64,000 nt of DNA from the NCBI GenBank assembly GCA_024400835.1, contig JAKSMC010000006.1, positions 1-64,000 on the forward strand, written 5' to 3'. Positions 1 to 7,542 of the stretch are shown here, piece after piece (the stretch's first letter is position 1; every line of letters begins with the position of its first letter). Both the position numbers and the translations under genes were made by a program. The notes under the pieces were generated by a model. It was not told the DNA's origin and did not search any database. It was given only the letters and a program-made list of their open reading frames with translations. Origin of the DNA: Bacteroidales bacterium. Its GTDB lineage: Bacteria > Bacteroidota > Bacteroidia > Bacteroidales > WCHB1-69.

Positions 1-27
1 GACCTATAGAACAACTATGTCTTTTTT

Positions 28-171
28 TCAGCCCGCATTTTGACCTATACGCCTCAAACTCACACCTTCCCCGTACACCTCCCCGTCGCTCTCCTGGCCG
101 TTGAAGAAGTACCGATAACCGCCATTAGCGGAACGGAGGAAACTTTTCTGGTATGTGGTTGTGGAAATCAT
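28..171 (-). pseudogene. Truncated orphan RHS-core module (47 codons)
   Basis: The first 36 codons match the start of the four intact modules downstream: MISTTTY, then an ANGGYRYFFNGQESDG block and a VYGEG motif. After EGVSL the frame loses the usual core (the FW-VDP segment and the closing LxGLE) and stops at 28-30 after six residues that match nothing else here. There is no room for a toxin domain. The frame could open further upstream (from 261), but all sister modules start at this ATG, so I take 171. It is either a decayed module or the scar of a recombination or deletion event; what lies beyond position 1 cannot be seen. Confidence 0.7.
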
Positions 172-217
172 GGCGCGAAGATAAGTTTTTTTAGTGTTAG
201 AAAGACTATGGGATAGA

Positions 218-463
218 TCATTGGGGCGACAACAAAAACGGCATTCCTGGATAATAATCATAAGTGTGCCCGCCGCCTTGAATTAAACAGAGTACTAGGG
301 CAACAATGGCGATGATCAAAATGATTATCATGATTACCCTGGAGCTCTTATTCTTTGCTTCTTGAGGTGAAGTACTCACTCTATTGGCACGAGGACGCTT
401 CTGTGCGTGTGATTTTCTTTGGCGTGATTTCGGCTTGACGCTTTTGTTTCGTTTTTTGTTCAT
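218..463 (-). CDS. Small single-pass membrane protein, candidate immunity for the 460-1356 module
   Basis: An 81-residue protein with a very basic N-terminal third (many Lys/Arg), then one hydrophobic segment (about residues 44-61, rich in Ile/Val/Leu), and a short C-terminal tail. The start codon overlaps the stop of the upstream RHS module by 4 nt, so the two are almost certainly translationally coupled. Toxin followed at once by a small membrane protein is the classic layout of polymorphic toxin systems, so I infer immunity function. No family is recognised. The charge pattern predicts an N-in, C-out topology, with the tail in the periplasm. Confidence 0.6.
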   Translation of the reverse strand: MNKKRNKSVKPKSRQRKSHAQKRPRANRVSTSPQEAKNKSSRVIMIIILIIAIVALVLCLIQGGGHTYDYYPGMPFLLSPQ

Positions 464-1356
464 GGTTCTGCAGGTCTTATTTCGGGAATATTTTCTGTTT
501 TTATCTCTACCTTATAAGGCTGTTCATCACCAAACAACATAATTCTCTCAAGATAATTCTGAGGCGACGGTCCTAATATGTCCATCTCTCGTCCTGCTTT
601 TTCCGCATCCATCCAGAACTGTTGCCAAGATTGAGGCATATAAGCTGGAAAATCCATTTTCGTGTCAGGCAATTCATTGAAAATAGTTCGGAATTGATTT
701 TCATACTCCAATTGCATTATGTCGAATTGGTATTGGTAACGATAATCTGCAAAACCCATCTGAACCCTGTAACTCTCCCTGATTCCAGAAGTGGTGTTGA
801 CTCTATTCTGGTACATGGTTTTATAGGCATCGCATAATTCCAGAAGGAGCGTTACTCGTTGAGCATAAAAATTATCTTTTGTCATGGAGATGTTGTTGCC
901 TTGCGGGGAATGATAATTGAATTTATATTGCGCTAAAGGAGTTGACACTGTTGGTCTATAACCAGTAGATGTTCCGATGCGGTATGTGTATGTTGTTGTG
1001 ATCCGAAGTGATGGAAGTCTGATGTCTTCGATTCGTGCATAATTATACTGTCTCAATCCAATTGCAGGTCTTCTAACAGTTCTTGTAGGACGAGCTATTT
1101 CTAATCCCTCAAACTCCAAGTATCCTATAGGCGAGTTCTCCGCAAACGCATACGTGCTGTTCCAGGGGAACTTCCCCACCAGAGGATCCACGCTCCAAAA
1201 CCGCCCGGTGCGGGTGTCGTGCATGCGGTACTCGAAGGCGTGCAAACCGCCTTCCCCGTACACCTCCCCGTCGCTCTCCTGTCCGTTGAAGAAGTACCGA
1301 TAACCGCCATTAGCGGAACGGAGAGAACTTTGCTGATATGTGGTTGTGGAAATCAT
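460..1356 (-). CDS. Orphan RHS-core/toxin module, unknown C-terminal domain
   Basis: A 298-residue protein. Residues 1-85 are the RHS-repeat-associated core: NGGYRYFFNGQE, a MHDTRTGRFWSVDPL motif, and the closing segment that usually ends DxxGLE (here FEGLE). It lacks the YD repeats and any N-terminal delivery region of a full RHS protein. Residues 90-298 are unique to this module and rich in Tyr, Gln and Arg. I see no recognisable nuclease, ADP-ribosyltransferase or protease motif. It is followed by an overlapping small membrane protein (218-463). By architecture it is a displaced RHS C-terminal toxin cassette; toxicity is inferred, not shown. Confidence 0.7.
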   Translation of the reverse strand: MISTTTYQQSSLRSANGGYRYFFNGQESDGEVYGEGGLHAFEYRMHDTRTGRFWSVDPLVGKFPWNSTYAFAENSPIGYLEFEGLEIARPTRTVRRPAIGLRQYNYARIEDIRLPSLRITTTYTYRIGTSTGYRPTVSTPLAQYKFNYHSPQGNNISMTKDNFYAQRVTLLLELCDAYKTMYQNRVNTTSGIRESYRVQMGFADYRYQYQFDIMQLEYENQFRTIFNELPDTKMDFPAYMPQSWQQFWMDAEKAGREMDILGPSPQNYLERIMLFGDEQPYKVEIKTENIPEIRPAEP

Positions 1357-1387
1357 GGCGCGAAGATAGGATTTTTAGGGATAAGAT

Positions 1388-1753
1388 TCATTTCCTCACC
1401 AAGATGATAGGAAAAGCGATTCCAATTATACCACTCATACAGAGTAGCAGTGTTCTATAAGGTCGGATGGTAAACGAACCAATTAGGAAAGAAAGAATTA
1501 TTACGCACATGATGGACAAGGCAAGATATATGTATTTGTTGAGTGTAGCAGGAACTATCCCTATCGCCATTGTCAAAATAAAAAAAACAAGTAATGCCAA
1601 CCGCAAGGTAATTCCCCAAAATATATCTATGGAATGTACATGAAAAAACAATCGTGCCATCCATTCTCCTATGATATAGACGGAGAAGGCTAATGCAACG
1701 GAAAACAGTATTTGCAATACAAAGCATTTACCTGAGGTAATCGTTCTTTTCAT
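1388..1753 (-). CDS. Four-helix membrane protein, candidate immunity for the 1728-2642 module
   Basis: About 121 residues, almost entirely hydrophobic, with four predicted transmembrane segments. I start it at the internal ATG at 1753 (MKRTITSG). That gives a 26-nt overlap with the upstream RHS module, like the overlaps in the other modules. An upstream in-frame ATG at 1819 would extend it 22 residues into the toxin gene. No family is recognised. Polytopic immunity proteins usually guard against toxins acting in or across the cytoplasmic membrane, which hints at, but does not prove, the target of the partner. Confidence 0.6.
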   Translation of the reverse strand: MKRTITSGKCFVLQILFSVALAFSVYIIGEWMARLFFHVHSIDIFWGITLRLALLVFFILTMAIGIVPATLNKYIYLALSIMCVIILSFLIGSFTIRPYRTLLLCMSGIIGIAFPIILVRK

Positions 1754-2642
1754 CTTTGCTAATCTGAGTTTTAAGATTGTCGGGGGAATAAGTAGTTCTT
1801 TTAAGTTCCTTTTTGTCACTTATGAGAAGACGTTTTGTCACCTTAAGGGAATAACGTTTTGAAGCCCACAGCGCACCTCGTAATATTAAGTAATTGTCGT
1901 AAGTGTTCGAATTGTCTGTTTTTCCTCCAAATAACTTTCCATCTCCGTATTCCTTCCCCTTTTGAACAGTTTTTCTAATTGAAGATCCTTTTTCACCAGT
2001 TAACAGGTAGTTGTCGGTGAAAAAATCTACTGCATATGCAATTTGGCCGATCACATCAGACCAATAAGGATAATTTCCAACTGTCACCAAGTAATAGCCA
2101 TCCGCACCGTCTTTTGACATTTTCCAATCCCCAGCTCCTCCTTGTCTATATGATATCATTGGTCTATTCACTTCTGCAAAATCTGCAACTTGTTGCCAAG
2201 TAAAATGTTTCAGGTTGGGATTAGTCGACAAATCTTTTGCCCTCTCTATAAGTGGCATAAAATTGTCTGCCAAGGGTTCAAACCACTGAATTCCTTTGTC
2301 ATAAAGTTGTTTGGCAGTTATAGCTGTTGTCTTTGTTTTTTTATCATCTATAGAAAATAGAAAAGTTCCATCTTTTGTCGTTACGCGAAGCGTGTCTCCT
2401 CTCAGATCCACAAACAACACCGGGTTACCCGCAAAGCACGCATACGGACTTTCATACTCCTTGAAAACGGGATCCACATTCCACCTCCTGCCCAGCCGGC
2501 TGTCGTACTGCCAGAATTCCGCAGTCAAACTCACCCCCTCTCCAAGCACCTCATTATCAGCCTCCTGTCCGTTGAAGAAGTACCGATAACCCCCATTAGC
2601 GGAACGGAAGGATTGTGGCCGATATGTGGTTGTGGAAATCAT
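1728..2642 (-). CDS. Orphan RHS-core/toxin module, unknown C-terminal domain
   Basis: A 304-residue protein that starts like its sisters but has the most divergent RHS core in the array: NGQEADNEVLGEG, a YDSRLGRRWNVDPV motif and a VDLRGD closing segment. The unique part (about residues 85-304) is mixed alpha/beta, with a Gly/Tyr/Asp-rich stretch near residues 165-190 and another (FGGKTDNSNTYDNY) near 245-260, then a basic tail. I considered polymorphic toxin family 44 for this part, but the resemblance is too weak to call. The core divergence suggests this module entered the array from a different RHS parent, or earlier than the others. Confidence 0.7.
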   Translation of the reverse strand: MISTTTYRPQSFRSANGGYRYFFNGQEADNEVLGEGVSLTAEFWQYDSRLGRRWNVDPVFKEYESPYACFAGNPVLFVDLRGDTLRVTTKDGTFLFSIDDKKTKTTAITAKQLYDKGIQWFEPLADNFMPLIERAKDLSTNPNLKHFTWQQVADFAEVNRPMISYRQGGAGDWKMSKDGADGYYLVTVGNYPYWSDVIGQIAYAVDFFTDNYLLTGEKGSSIRKTVQKGKEYGDGKLFGGKTDNSNTYDNYLILRGALWASKRYSLKVTKRLLISDKKELKRTTYSPDNLKTQISKDEKNDYLR

Positions 2643-2660
2643 GGCGCGAAGATAGGATTT

Positions 2661-3746
2661 TTAAAAATCAAAAATGACTTTCGGGAACTTTTGTTTCAAA
2701 TAATCCTTGTTATATTGAGAAAAAGTCGTGCTATAATCGTATTTGACAGTCTCACCTGTAAACACATTAACTTTGTACATGTTTGGCCTGTATGCTTCTT
2801 CAGGACAATCAAAACACCTTTCCCATCCTGCCAAAACCACCGTGCTGTCGGAGAGCCAATAGCCATCGTCAATGCTCGCCGTGGGTCCGAGAAAAATGAT
2901 TGGAAGTCTTTGATGACGTGCAACGTCTATGACATATATTTGGATGTCCACATCTAATTCCGCGTATGTTTTAGCACCTTTCTTGCTTAAGATGAGATTA
3001 TACGAATACAAGTCCAAGGCGTAAGAACCGGTTGGTGAGTAAGATATCTTGTCCCGATAATCAGAGAAATATTTTTCCGAAATGTCAAATTCTTCCCAAT
3101 CGGTGGATAGCGAGGATGTATAACTACGAACGAGCGTAAAACTGTCTGCTTTCAGTTCTCTTTCCCACGAATTGAGCCATAAACTGCAATGCTGACGCAA
3201 AGTACTGGATAGCGAGTCGCCCATCACAGCGATTTTTTGTTTGAACTTGTTTTGAATGAATTTTTTCCAACACGCAAGGTCTTTGTCTTTGCGTTCCCTA
3301 ACCCAGGCTTCAACACGATTGGGACTGTATGCCATTAATTCAATCGCATTCGTCATAGTGATATTATAAAGCATTATATTGACTTGCCAACTGCATTGTT
3401 CATCATCCAACAGATCGACCAACTGTGGCAGATATTCTATGGCATCAGCTTGAGAACAAAAGTTCCGAACAAGCGAGTCATCAGCAAAAGCATAATAAGC
3501 GATTTCCCATCCATCTGCTGATGGTGCAACGAGTGACGGCGCACTGACAGAGAACGTGAATTTCTCTGGAGCATACGATTTAACACGTTCGATCATCGTT
3601 GAAAAATCAATTTGATGAAGAGAAGATGCTTTATTATTTGATAACTGACATTTCACCTGCTGAGAAACCAATAGTAACATAACAGTGAAAAGTGTTACCC
3701 GTATCGCCGTGACAAATGTATTAGTCCTTTTCATTTTCATTTGCAT
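2661..3746 (-). CDS. Exported 361-residue protein, possible second immunity factor
   Basis: It begins with a basic stretch and a hydrophobic segment (residues 10-30) ending near VKCQ, which I read as a signal peptide with cleavage around the Cys/Gln; the sequence is not a good lipobox. The mature part is soluble and rich in aromatic and acidic residues, with no catalytic motif I recognise. It lies 28 nt downstream of the two-helix protein at 3774-4046 and 19 nt upstream of the next module's start. Its position makes it part of the toxin-immunity array. Either the 4015-4884 toxin has two immunity genes, or this is the survivor of a lost module. Confidence 0.6.
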   Translation of the reverse strand: MQMKMKRTNTFVTAIRVTLFTVMLLLVSQQVKCQLSNNKASSLHQIDFSTMIERVKSYAPEKFTFSVSAPSLVAPSADGWEIAYYAFADDSLVRNFCSQADAIEYLPQLVDLLDDEQCSWQVNIMLYNITMTNAIELMAYSPNRVEAWVRERKDKDLACWKKFIQNKFKQKIAVMGDSLSSTLRQHCSLWLNSWERELKADSFTLVRSYTSSLSTDWEEFDISEKYFSDYRDKISYSPTGSYALDLYSYNLILSKKGAKTYAELDVDIQIYVIDVARHQRLPIIFLGPTASIDDGYWLSDSTVVLAGWERCFDCPEEAYRPNMYKVNVFTGETVKYDYSTTFSQYNKDYLKQKFPKVIFDF

Positions 3747-3773
3747 TTTATTTTGATGGAATGTCCAAGTTTA

Positions 3774-4046
3774 TCATTCATCCTTTGAAGGTGGTAATGG
3801 CAACGTGAGTAAAAGACCTCCTCCTAATGAAAAAACTAGTATTTCCGGTAAATGCTCGAAGACATATTGCCACGTATTAGGTTTGGGCTTGTAATACGTA
3901 GGGTTTCTTCCTTTTCCAGCTGACCCTGTTTTATAATCAGCAAGCGTAAGGGCAAGAATAAATAAAAAAGAATAAAAATAGTATTTGAGAAAACGGTAAA
4001 ACCTTTTTCTTCGTTTATTTTGGATTATTGGGTTTTTCATTGTCAT
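3774..4046 (-). CDS. Two-helix membrane protein, candidate immunity for the 4015-4884 module
   Basis: A 90-residue protein with a very basic N-terminus (KRRKRF), a first hydrophobic segment near residues 20-37 and a second near 68-82. The start overlaps the upstream toxin by 32 nt; a second ATG two codons later is an equally good start. No family is recognised. Its place directly after an RHS module and its coupling by overlap support an immunity role at the inner membrane. The predicted topology is helical hairpin, both ends cytoplasmic. Confidence 0.6.
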   Translation of the reverse strand: MTMKNPIIQNKRRKRFYRFLKYYFYSFLFILALTLADYKTGSAGKGRNPTYYKPKPNTWQYVFEHLPEILVFSLGGGLLLTLPLPPSKDE

Positions 4047-4884
4047 TTGTATTTTGAGGAGATGTATTTGTTTCAGAACTTCTTTTATTGTCTAAAGGAT
4101 TACCTTTCCCCCAAGTATCAAACAAAAATTGGAACAAAATGCTATATGTACCTATCATGGGGTCAGAGGGACTCACGTCAGGAGACCATTCTTGTTTATG
4201 CCCTACATAGCCTAAACCTATTCCGACAGCTCTTTTTCCCCAAGGGTTGTTGTACGCATTCCAACCTAATGAGTATAGCTGTACTCCACCTCTCACCACA
4301 TACGGCAGAGTATTTGACCAGACGTATGTTCCAAACGAAACAGTGGTGAAGACAAACCCTCCTGTTGCTGTGGCGCGAACTATTGGATCAAGGTATATGT
4401 ACGGACCAAAATAGCCCGCTGACTCTGCCCATGCTATCTCATATTCTGAAGGAGCTGGGCGAATCTCACCTTGATAAGGTATCTTTTGTTTTGTTGATTG
4501 CTGGAAAATAGTTTTTTTCAATTCTACTTCCGGCAGTGTCTTCGGTTTCACATAGGTGGACTGCCTTGCATTAAAGTAAGAAAATGGGACTCCATTCGAC
4601 ATGTATCCAACTGTATTTTCGATTCCTTCCAAACCGTCCACATCAACGAGCAGTATTGGCGAGCAGCTGGCGAACTGAAACGGTGTCAGCATCGGATAGT
4701 CTTTCGCTAATGGATCAACACTCCAGAACCTTGCAATACGAGTGTCATACATTCGGAATCCGTAGTTCTGAAAACCTCCCTCTCCATACACCTCCCCGTC
4801 ACTCTCCTGCCCGTTGAAGAAGTACCGATAACCCCCATTGGCGGAACGGGAGGATTGTGGCCGATATGTGGTTGTGGAAATCAT
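4015..4884 (-). CDS. Orphan RHS-core/toxin module with hydrophobic C-terminal domain
   Basis: A 289-residue protein with an RHS core (residues 1-86: NGGYRYFFNGQE, a MYDTRIARFWSVDPL motif, closing VDGLEG). The unique region has a moderately hydrophobic stretch around residues 165-225 rich in Gly, Val, Tyr and Phe, then a polar Asn/Pro/Lys tail. This pattern could belong to a membrane-inserting toxin, but no pore-forming family is recognisable. Two exported or membrane genes follow it (3774-4046 and 2661-3746). Function as a toxin is inferred from architecture alone. Confidence 0.7.
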   Translation of the reverse strand: MISTTTYRPQSSRSANGGYRYFFNGQESDGEVYGEGGFQNYGFRMYDTRIARFWSVDPLAKDYPMLTPFQFASCSPILLVDVDGLEGIENTVGYMSNGVPFSYFNARQSTYVKPKTLPEVELKKTIFQQSTKQKIPYQGEIRPAPSEYEIAWAESAGYFGPYIYLDPIVRATATGGFVFTTVSFGTYVWSNTLPYVVRGGVQLYSLGWNAYNNPWGKRAVGIGLGYVGHKQEWSPDVSPSDPMIGTYSILFQFLFDTWGKGNPLDNKRSSETNTSPQNTNDNEKPNNPK

Positions 4885-4911
4885 GGCGCGAAGATAAGAT
4901 TTTTTGGGTTA

Positions 4912-5565
4912 TTAATGGTTTTTGACATATTTCAAGATCCGATTCCAGTCATATGTCAAGTTGTGCGGAAATACAAAAAACTGTTGGATGGAATCATGAT
5001 GGGATTCGACCACATAACTATATTTTTCACCAGAAAAGCAGTAGTAGTTCTCTCTTTTATACAACGCCTTGTCTTTTATATAACAGATAGGGTCCCCAAC
5101 CTGAAAAGAAGCAATGGGCAGAACAAACGGTTTGTCCTTGACGTGAATGATCCTGATTTTTTGTGTGGTGTCCGAACTTCCCCATGAATTATTCTTTCGA
5201 TAGGATACAATAATGTCCGCAACTATAGGTGGCATAGAATTTGAACGAGAGTCTAATACAATATAAAAGCCGTATGACAAGTTCTCACTACTGTCATCAT
5301 CAAAGATTTCAGGTCTGTTGCATCGTCCAGAGGTTGTCCATTCGACATCATAATATGCCCACAAACTGTCAATAGACATCAAGTATGGCAAAGACACTCG
5401 TGCTTTGTCCTCAAGGCCACAATCCGCTATTATTCCTCCGAGAGTGTCTGATGCCGACTGATAGAGGTCTTGATTATTAGACGAACCGCATGACATCAAC
5501 AATAAAAGTTTAAGATAAACTATCGCTTTAAATAAATCATATTTATTGATCTTCTTGTGTTTCAT
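4912..5565 (-). CDS. Lipoprotein, candidate immunity for the caspase-like RHS module
   Basis: A 217-residue protein with a basic N-terminus, a short hydrophobic core and a lipobox-like LLLMSC followed by Gly-Ser-Ser, so it should be lipidated at Cys26 and face the periplasm. The rest is soluble with no known motif. It overlaps the stop of the 5543-6466 toxin gene by 23 nt. If the partner really is a protease, a periplasmic lipoprotein would act as an inhibitor met by the toxin during entry or in the periplasm. This is inference from gene order and localisation. Confidence 0.65.
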   Translation of the reverse strand: MKHKKINKYDLFKAIVYLKLLLLMSCGSSNNQDLYQSASDTLGGIIADCGLEDKARVSLPYLMSIDSLWAYYDVEWTTSGRCNRPEIFDDDSSENLSYGFYIVLDSRSNSMPPIVADIIVSYRKNNSWGSSDTTQKIRIIHVKDKPFVLPIASFQVGDPICYIKDKALYKRENYYCFSGEKYSYVVESHHDSIQQFFVFPHNLTYDWNRILKYVKNH

Positions 5566-6466
5566 CTGGAAATTCAGTTTTTCTTGTGCCTTGGATTATC
5601 CCATCCATTGTATTGAAAATATTACCAACATCTTCGGGTTCGCTCCCTTTTGTGAATTTAAAGAAAGACCCCTTTTTATAATTTCTCATCTGGTAAGTCA
5701 TCTCCTCACCTCGCTTTTCTGTCCTTGGAGCAACACCGCCATCCCCTTCTACATCACGTCCTGCATAAACAGTGGCTCCTGTAATGTTGGCTAATTCTTG
5801 AGCGAAAGAAGTAACACGCGTGGAACCGTTCCCATCATCCACATCCCAGTCTGACCCAGCATTACATGCTGTAATTAGAATACATGCATCCTTGCTGAAA
5901 ACGATATCGCCATTTTCAACAGCTGTTTTTAGATAAGCTAAATCAGAAATCTCCATCCGTCCTGTTGGATTACCGTGGCCATAAACTACTCCGTATGATC
6001 CATGTCCCCATATTGCAACAAAACCAATAGTATGCTCGGGATCTTCGACCGTAGCTCTCTTTAATAGACCGCATAATTGCTCTATCTCATTTGGAGAACC
6101 TTGCTTGTCTGCTGCGACAATAGTTTCGACAATAGCTGATTCATATATGGATTTCAATAAAGATTTCCGATAATTTACGTCTCCGCCAAGGCTGACACCG
6201 ACAACAGCCTCCAGCCCCTCCAGTTCCAAGAACCCTATCGGCGAGTTCTCCGCAAACGCATACGCACTGTTCCACGGGAACTTCCCTGCCAATGGATCCA
6301 CGCTCCAGAACCGCCCGATACGGGTGTCGTGCATACGGTACTCAAAGGCGTGCAAACTCCCTTCTCCATACACCTCTCCGTCGCTCTCCTGTCCGTTGAA
6401 GAAGTGCCGATAACCCCCATTAGCGGAACGGGAGGATTGTGGCCGATATGTGGTTGTGGAAATCAT
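5543..6466 (-). CDS. Orphan RHS-core module with caspase-like (CHAT/clan CD) protease domain
   Basis: A 307-residue protein. Residues 1-86 are the RHS core (NGQESDGEVYGEG, MHDTRIGRFWSVDPL, LEGLE). Residues about 88-290 form a separate domain: a hydrophobic strand ending FVAIWGHGSYG (His155), then a strand ending ILITACNAGSD (Cys201), then GATVYAGRD. A 'hydrophobic strand-HG' followed 40-60 residues later by 'hydrophobic strand-x-C-x-x-G' is the catalytic dyad signature of caspase-like peptidases (CHAT, C80, C14 types). I therefore infer a Cys protease toxin carried on an RHS cassette; I cannot place it in one subfamily. The coupled lipoprotein 4912-5565 is the likely immunity factor. Confidence 0.7.
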   Translation of the reverse strand: MISTTTYRPQSSRSANGGYRHFFNGQESDGEVYGEGSLHAFEYRMHDTRIGRFWSVDPLAGKFPWNSAYAFAENSPIGFLELEGLEAVVGVSLGGDVNYRKSLLKSIYESAIVETIVAADKQGSPNEIEQLCGLLKRATVEDPEHTIGFVAIWGHGSYGVVYGHGNPTGRMEISDLAYLKTAVENGDIVFSKDACILITACNAGSDWDVDDGNGSTRVTSFAQELANITGATVYAGRDVEGDGGVAPRTEKRGEEMTYQMRNYKKGSFFKFTKGSEPEDVGNIFNTMDGIIQGTRKTEFPDETQEDQ

Positions 6467-6512
6467 GGCGCGAAGATTTGGATTTTCGTAGAATTAAGTA
6501 TGGAAGTAACTG

Positions 6513-6785
6513 CTATTTGTGTTTTTTCGGACATTTTAGCAACAGAATAACCTCAATGACAAATGTGACAGAACCAAACAAAATAGCGATTTCGTTGTAA
6601 TGCATGTCCCACTTTAGTTGTTGTCCATAGACATTGATATGCACCCATTCACACGTGTTTTGATGGACATCAAACGAATACGATAAAATATTACTAACCA
6701 AAATGAGTATAGACAATACGAAAAAACAGACGCAAAAGACTATTCCAACGATTAATAAGACGCGACTATTCTGATTTTTGTTCAT
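6513..6785 (-). CDS. Two-helix membrane protein, orphan immunity gene
   Basis: A 90-residue protein with hydrophobic segments at about residues 9-33 and 65-84 and a short polar loop between them. It resembles the other small membrane immunity candidates in size and position but has no RHS module upstream: the IS element ends 23 nt before its start codon. In the remaining 42 nt (6807-6766) an open frame of 13 codons ends in TAG inside this gene, a 20-nt overlap like those in the intact modules. I read this as the last codons of a lost toxin. Confidence 0.6.
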   Translation of the reverse strand: MNKNQNSRVLLIVGIVFCVCFFVLSILILVSNILSYSFDVHQNTCEWVHINVYGQQLKWDMHYNEIAILFGSVTFVIEVILLLKCPKKHK

Positions 6786-6855
6786 ATTCTTTTTTTAATT
6801 CATTATAATGTACCCCAAAATTGAGACTGCAATAATAAAAAATTAATGTGAAAAG

Positions 6856-7542
6856 TCAAGCAGCATTTGAGGTACGGATTAAATTTTTATTGTTCTCGTA
6901 TTTACGGTAAGGGATCTCGTTGTCAACGCCCTGATGGTGCCGTTCAGTATTGTAATATTTCATAAACCACTCGATGCCTTTTCGTAATTCGGTAGCGTTA
7001 TCACAAGGATTAAGGTAGATGTACTCTCGCTTGATGGTTCGCCAGAATCGCTCGATCCAGATGTTGTCCTTCGCGCGTCCGCGGCCATCCATGCTGACCT
7101 TTATCTCTTTCCCGCAGGCTTCGGTCCAAAGCCCGCTCGTGTACTGGCTTCCCTGGTCGGAGTTTATGATTCCAGGGTGGCCGAATCGCGCCACTGCATC
7201 GTGGAGGACTTCCACGGACTCCGACGCGTCGAGGGTGTTGCTGAGCTTCCATGACATAATACGGCGGCTGTACACGTCTATGCGCTTCAGTCTGCGCACC
7301 CGCTTCAGGTTGAAGCTCATTCCAAGATCTGCCAGATGCTGCTGCATCGTCCTTGCGCCCGATGTGGGATGGTCAAGATAGAAACTCTCCATGGCTCTCA
7401 TTGCCTTCACATTCTCCGGATTCTCTGCCTTCTTCCTATAATACACTGCGTTGTTGCTTATGCCAAGCAACTTGCATTGTTCCTTTATGCTTAGGTTTTC
7501 ATGCCTTTTTTTCACAAGACTCCTGATGCTTATATCAGACAT
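6856..7542 (-). pseudogene. IS3-family transposase OrfB with internal deletion of the first catalytic Asp
   Basis: A 228-residue frame, where OrfB proteins are usually about 270-290. The N-terminal HTH_21-like part (LSIKEQCKLLGISNNAVYYR) and the C-terminal rve part are present: INSDQGSQYTS supplies the second Asp and DNIWIERFWRT the Glu of the DDE triad. After FNLKRVRRLKR the sequence jumps directly to IDVYSRRIMSW. The normal segment between, about 50 residues with the W-x-x-D-I-T-Y motif and the first Asp, is missing. The frame is intact, so a protein may be made, but it should be catalytically dead. The start overlaps orfA by 13 nt. Confidence 0.85.

Larger units (their letters stand above)
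60..6480 (-). repeat. Five dispersed direct repeats: leader plus RHS core 5' end
   Basis: Near-identical copies of about 110-125 bp lie at roughly 65-190, 1250-1378, 2538-2662, 4777-4902 and 6360-6480. Each covers the end of the previous spacer, a leader block reading (minus strand) TATCTTCGCGCC just before ATG, and the codons for MISTTTY through VYGEG. The copy at 2538-2662 is the most diverged in the coding part; the copy at 6360-6480 has AAT in place of TAT in the leader. The repeats mark module boundaries and offer homology for recombination with each other or with a full-length rhs gene elsewhere. Confidence 0.85.

Noticed and set aside
1..49. Direct repeat GACCTATA at 1-8 and 42-49 as an IS target duplication
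   Set aside because: No element ends or inverted repeats lie between the copies; 8 bp by chance is plausible. It is mentioned only as a possible joint.
1728..2400. Assigning the toxin domain of the 1728-2642 module to polymorphic toxin family 44
   Set aside because: A loose Gly/Asp/Tyr pattern only; no catalytic residues could be matched with confidence.
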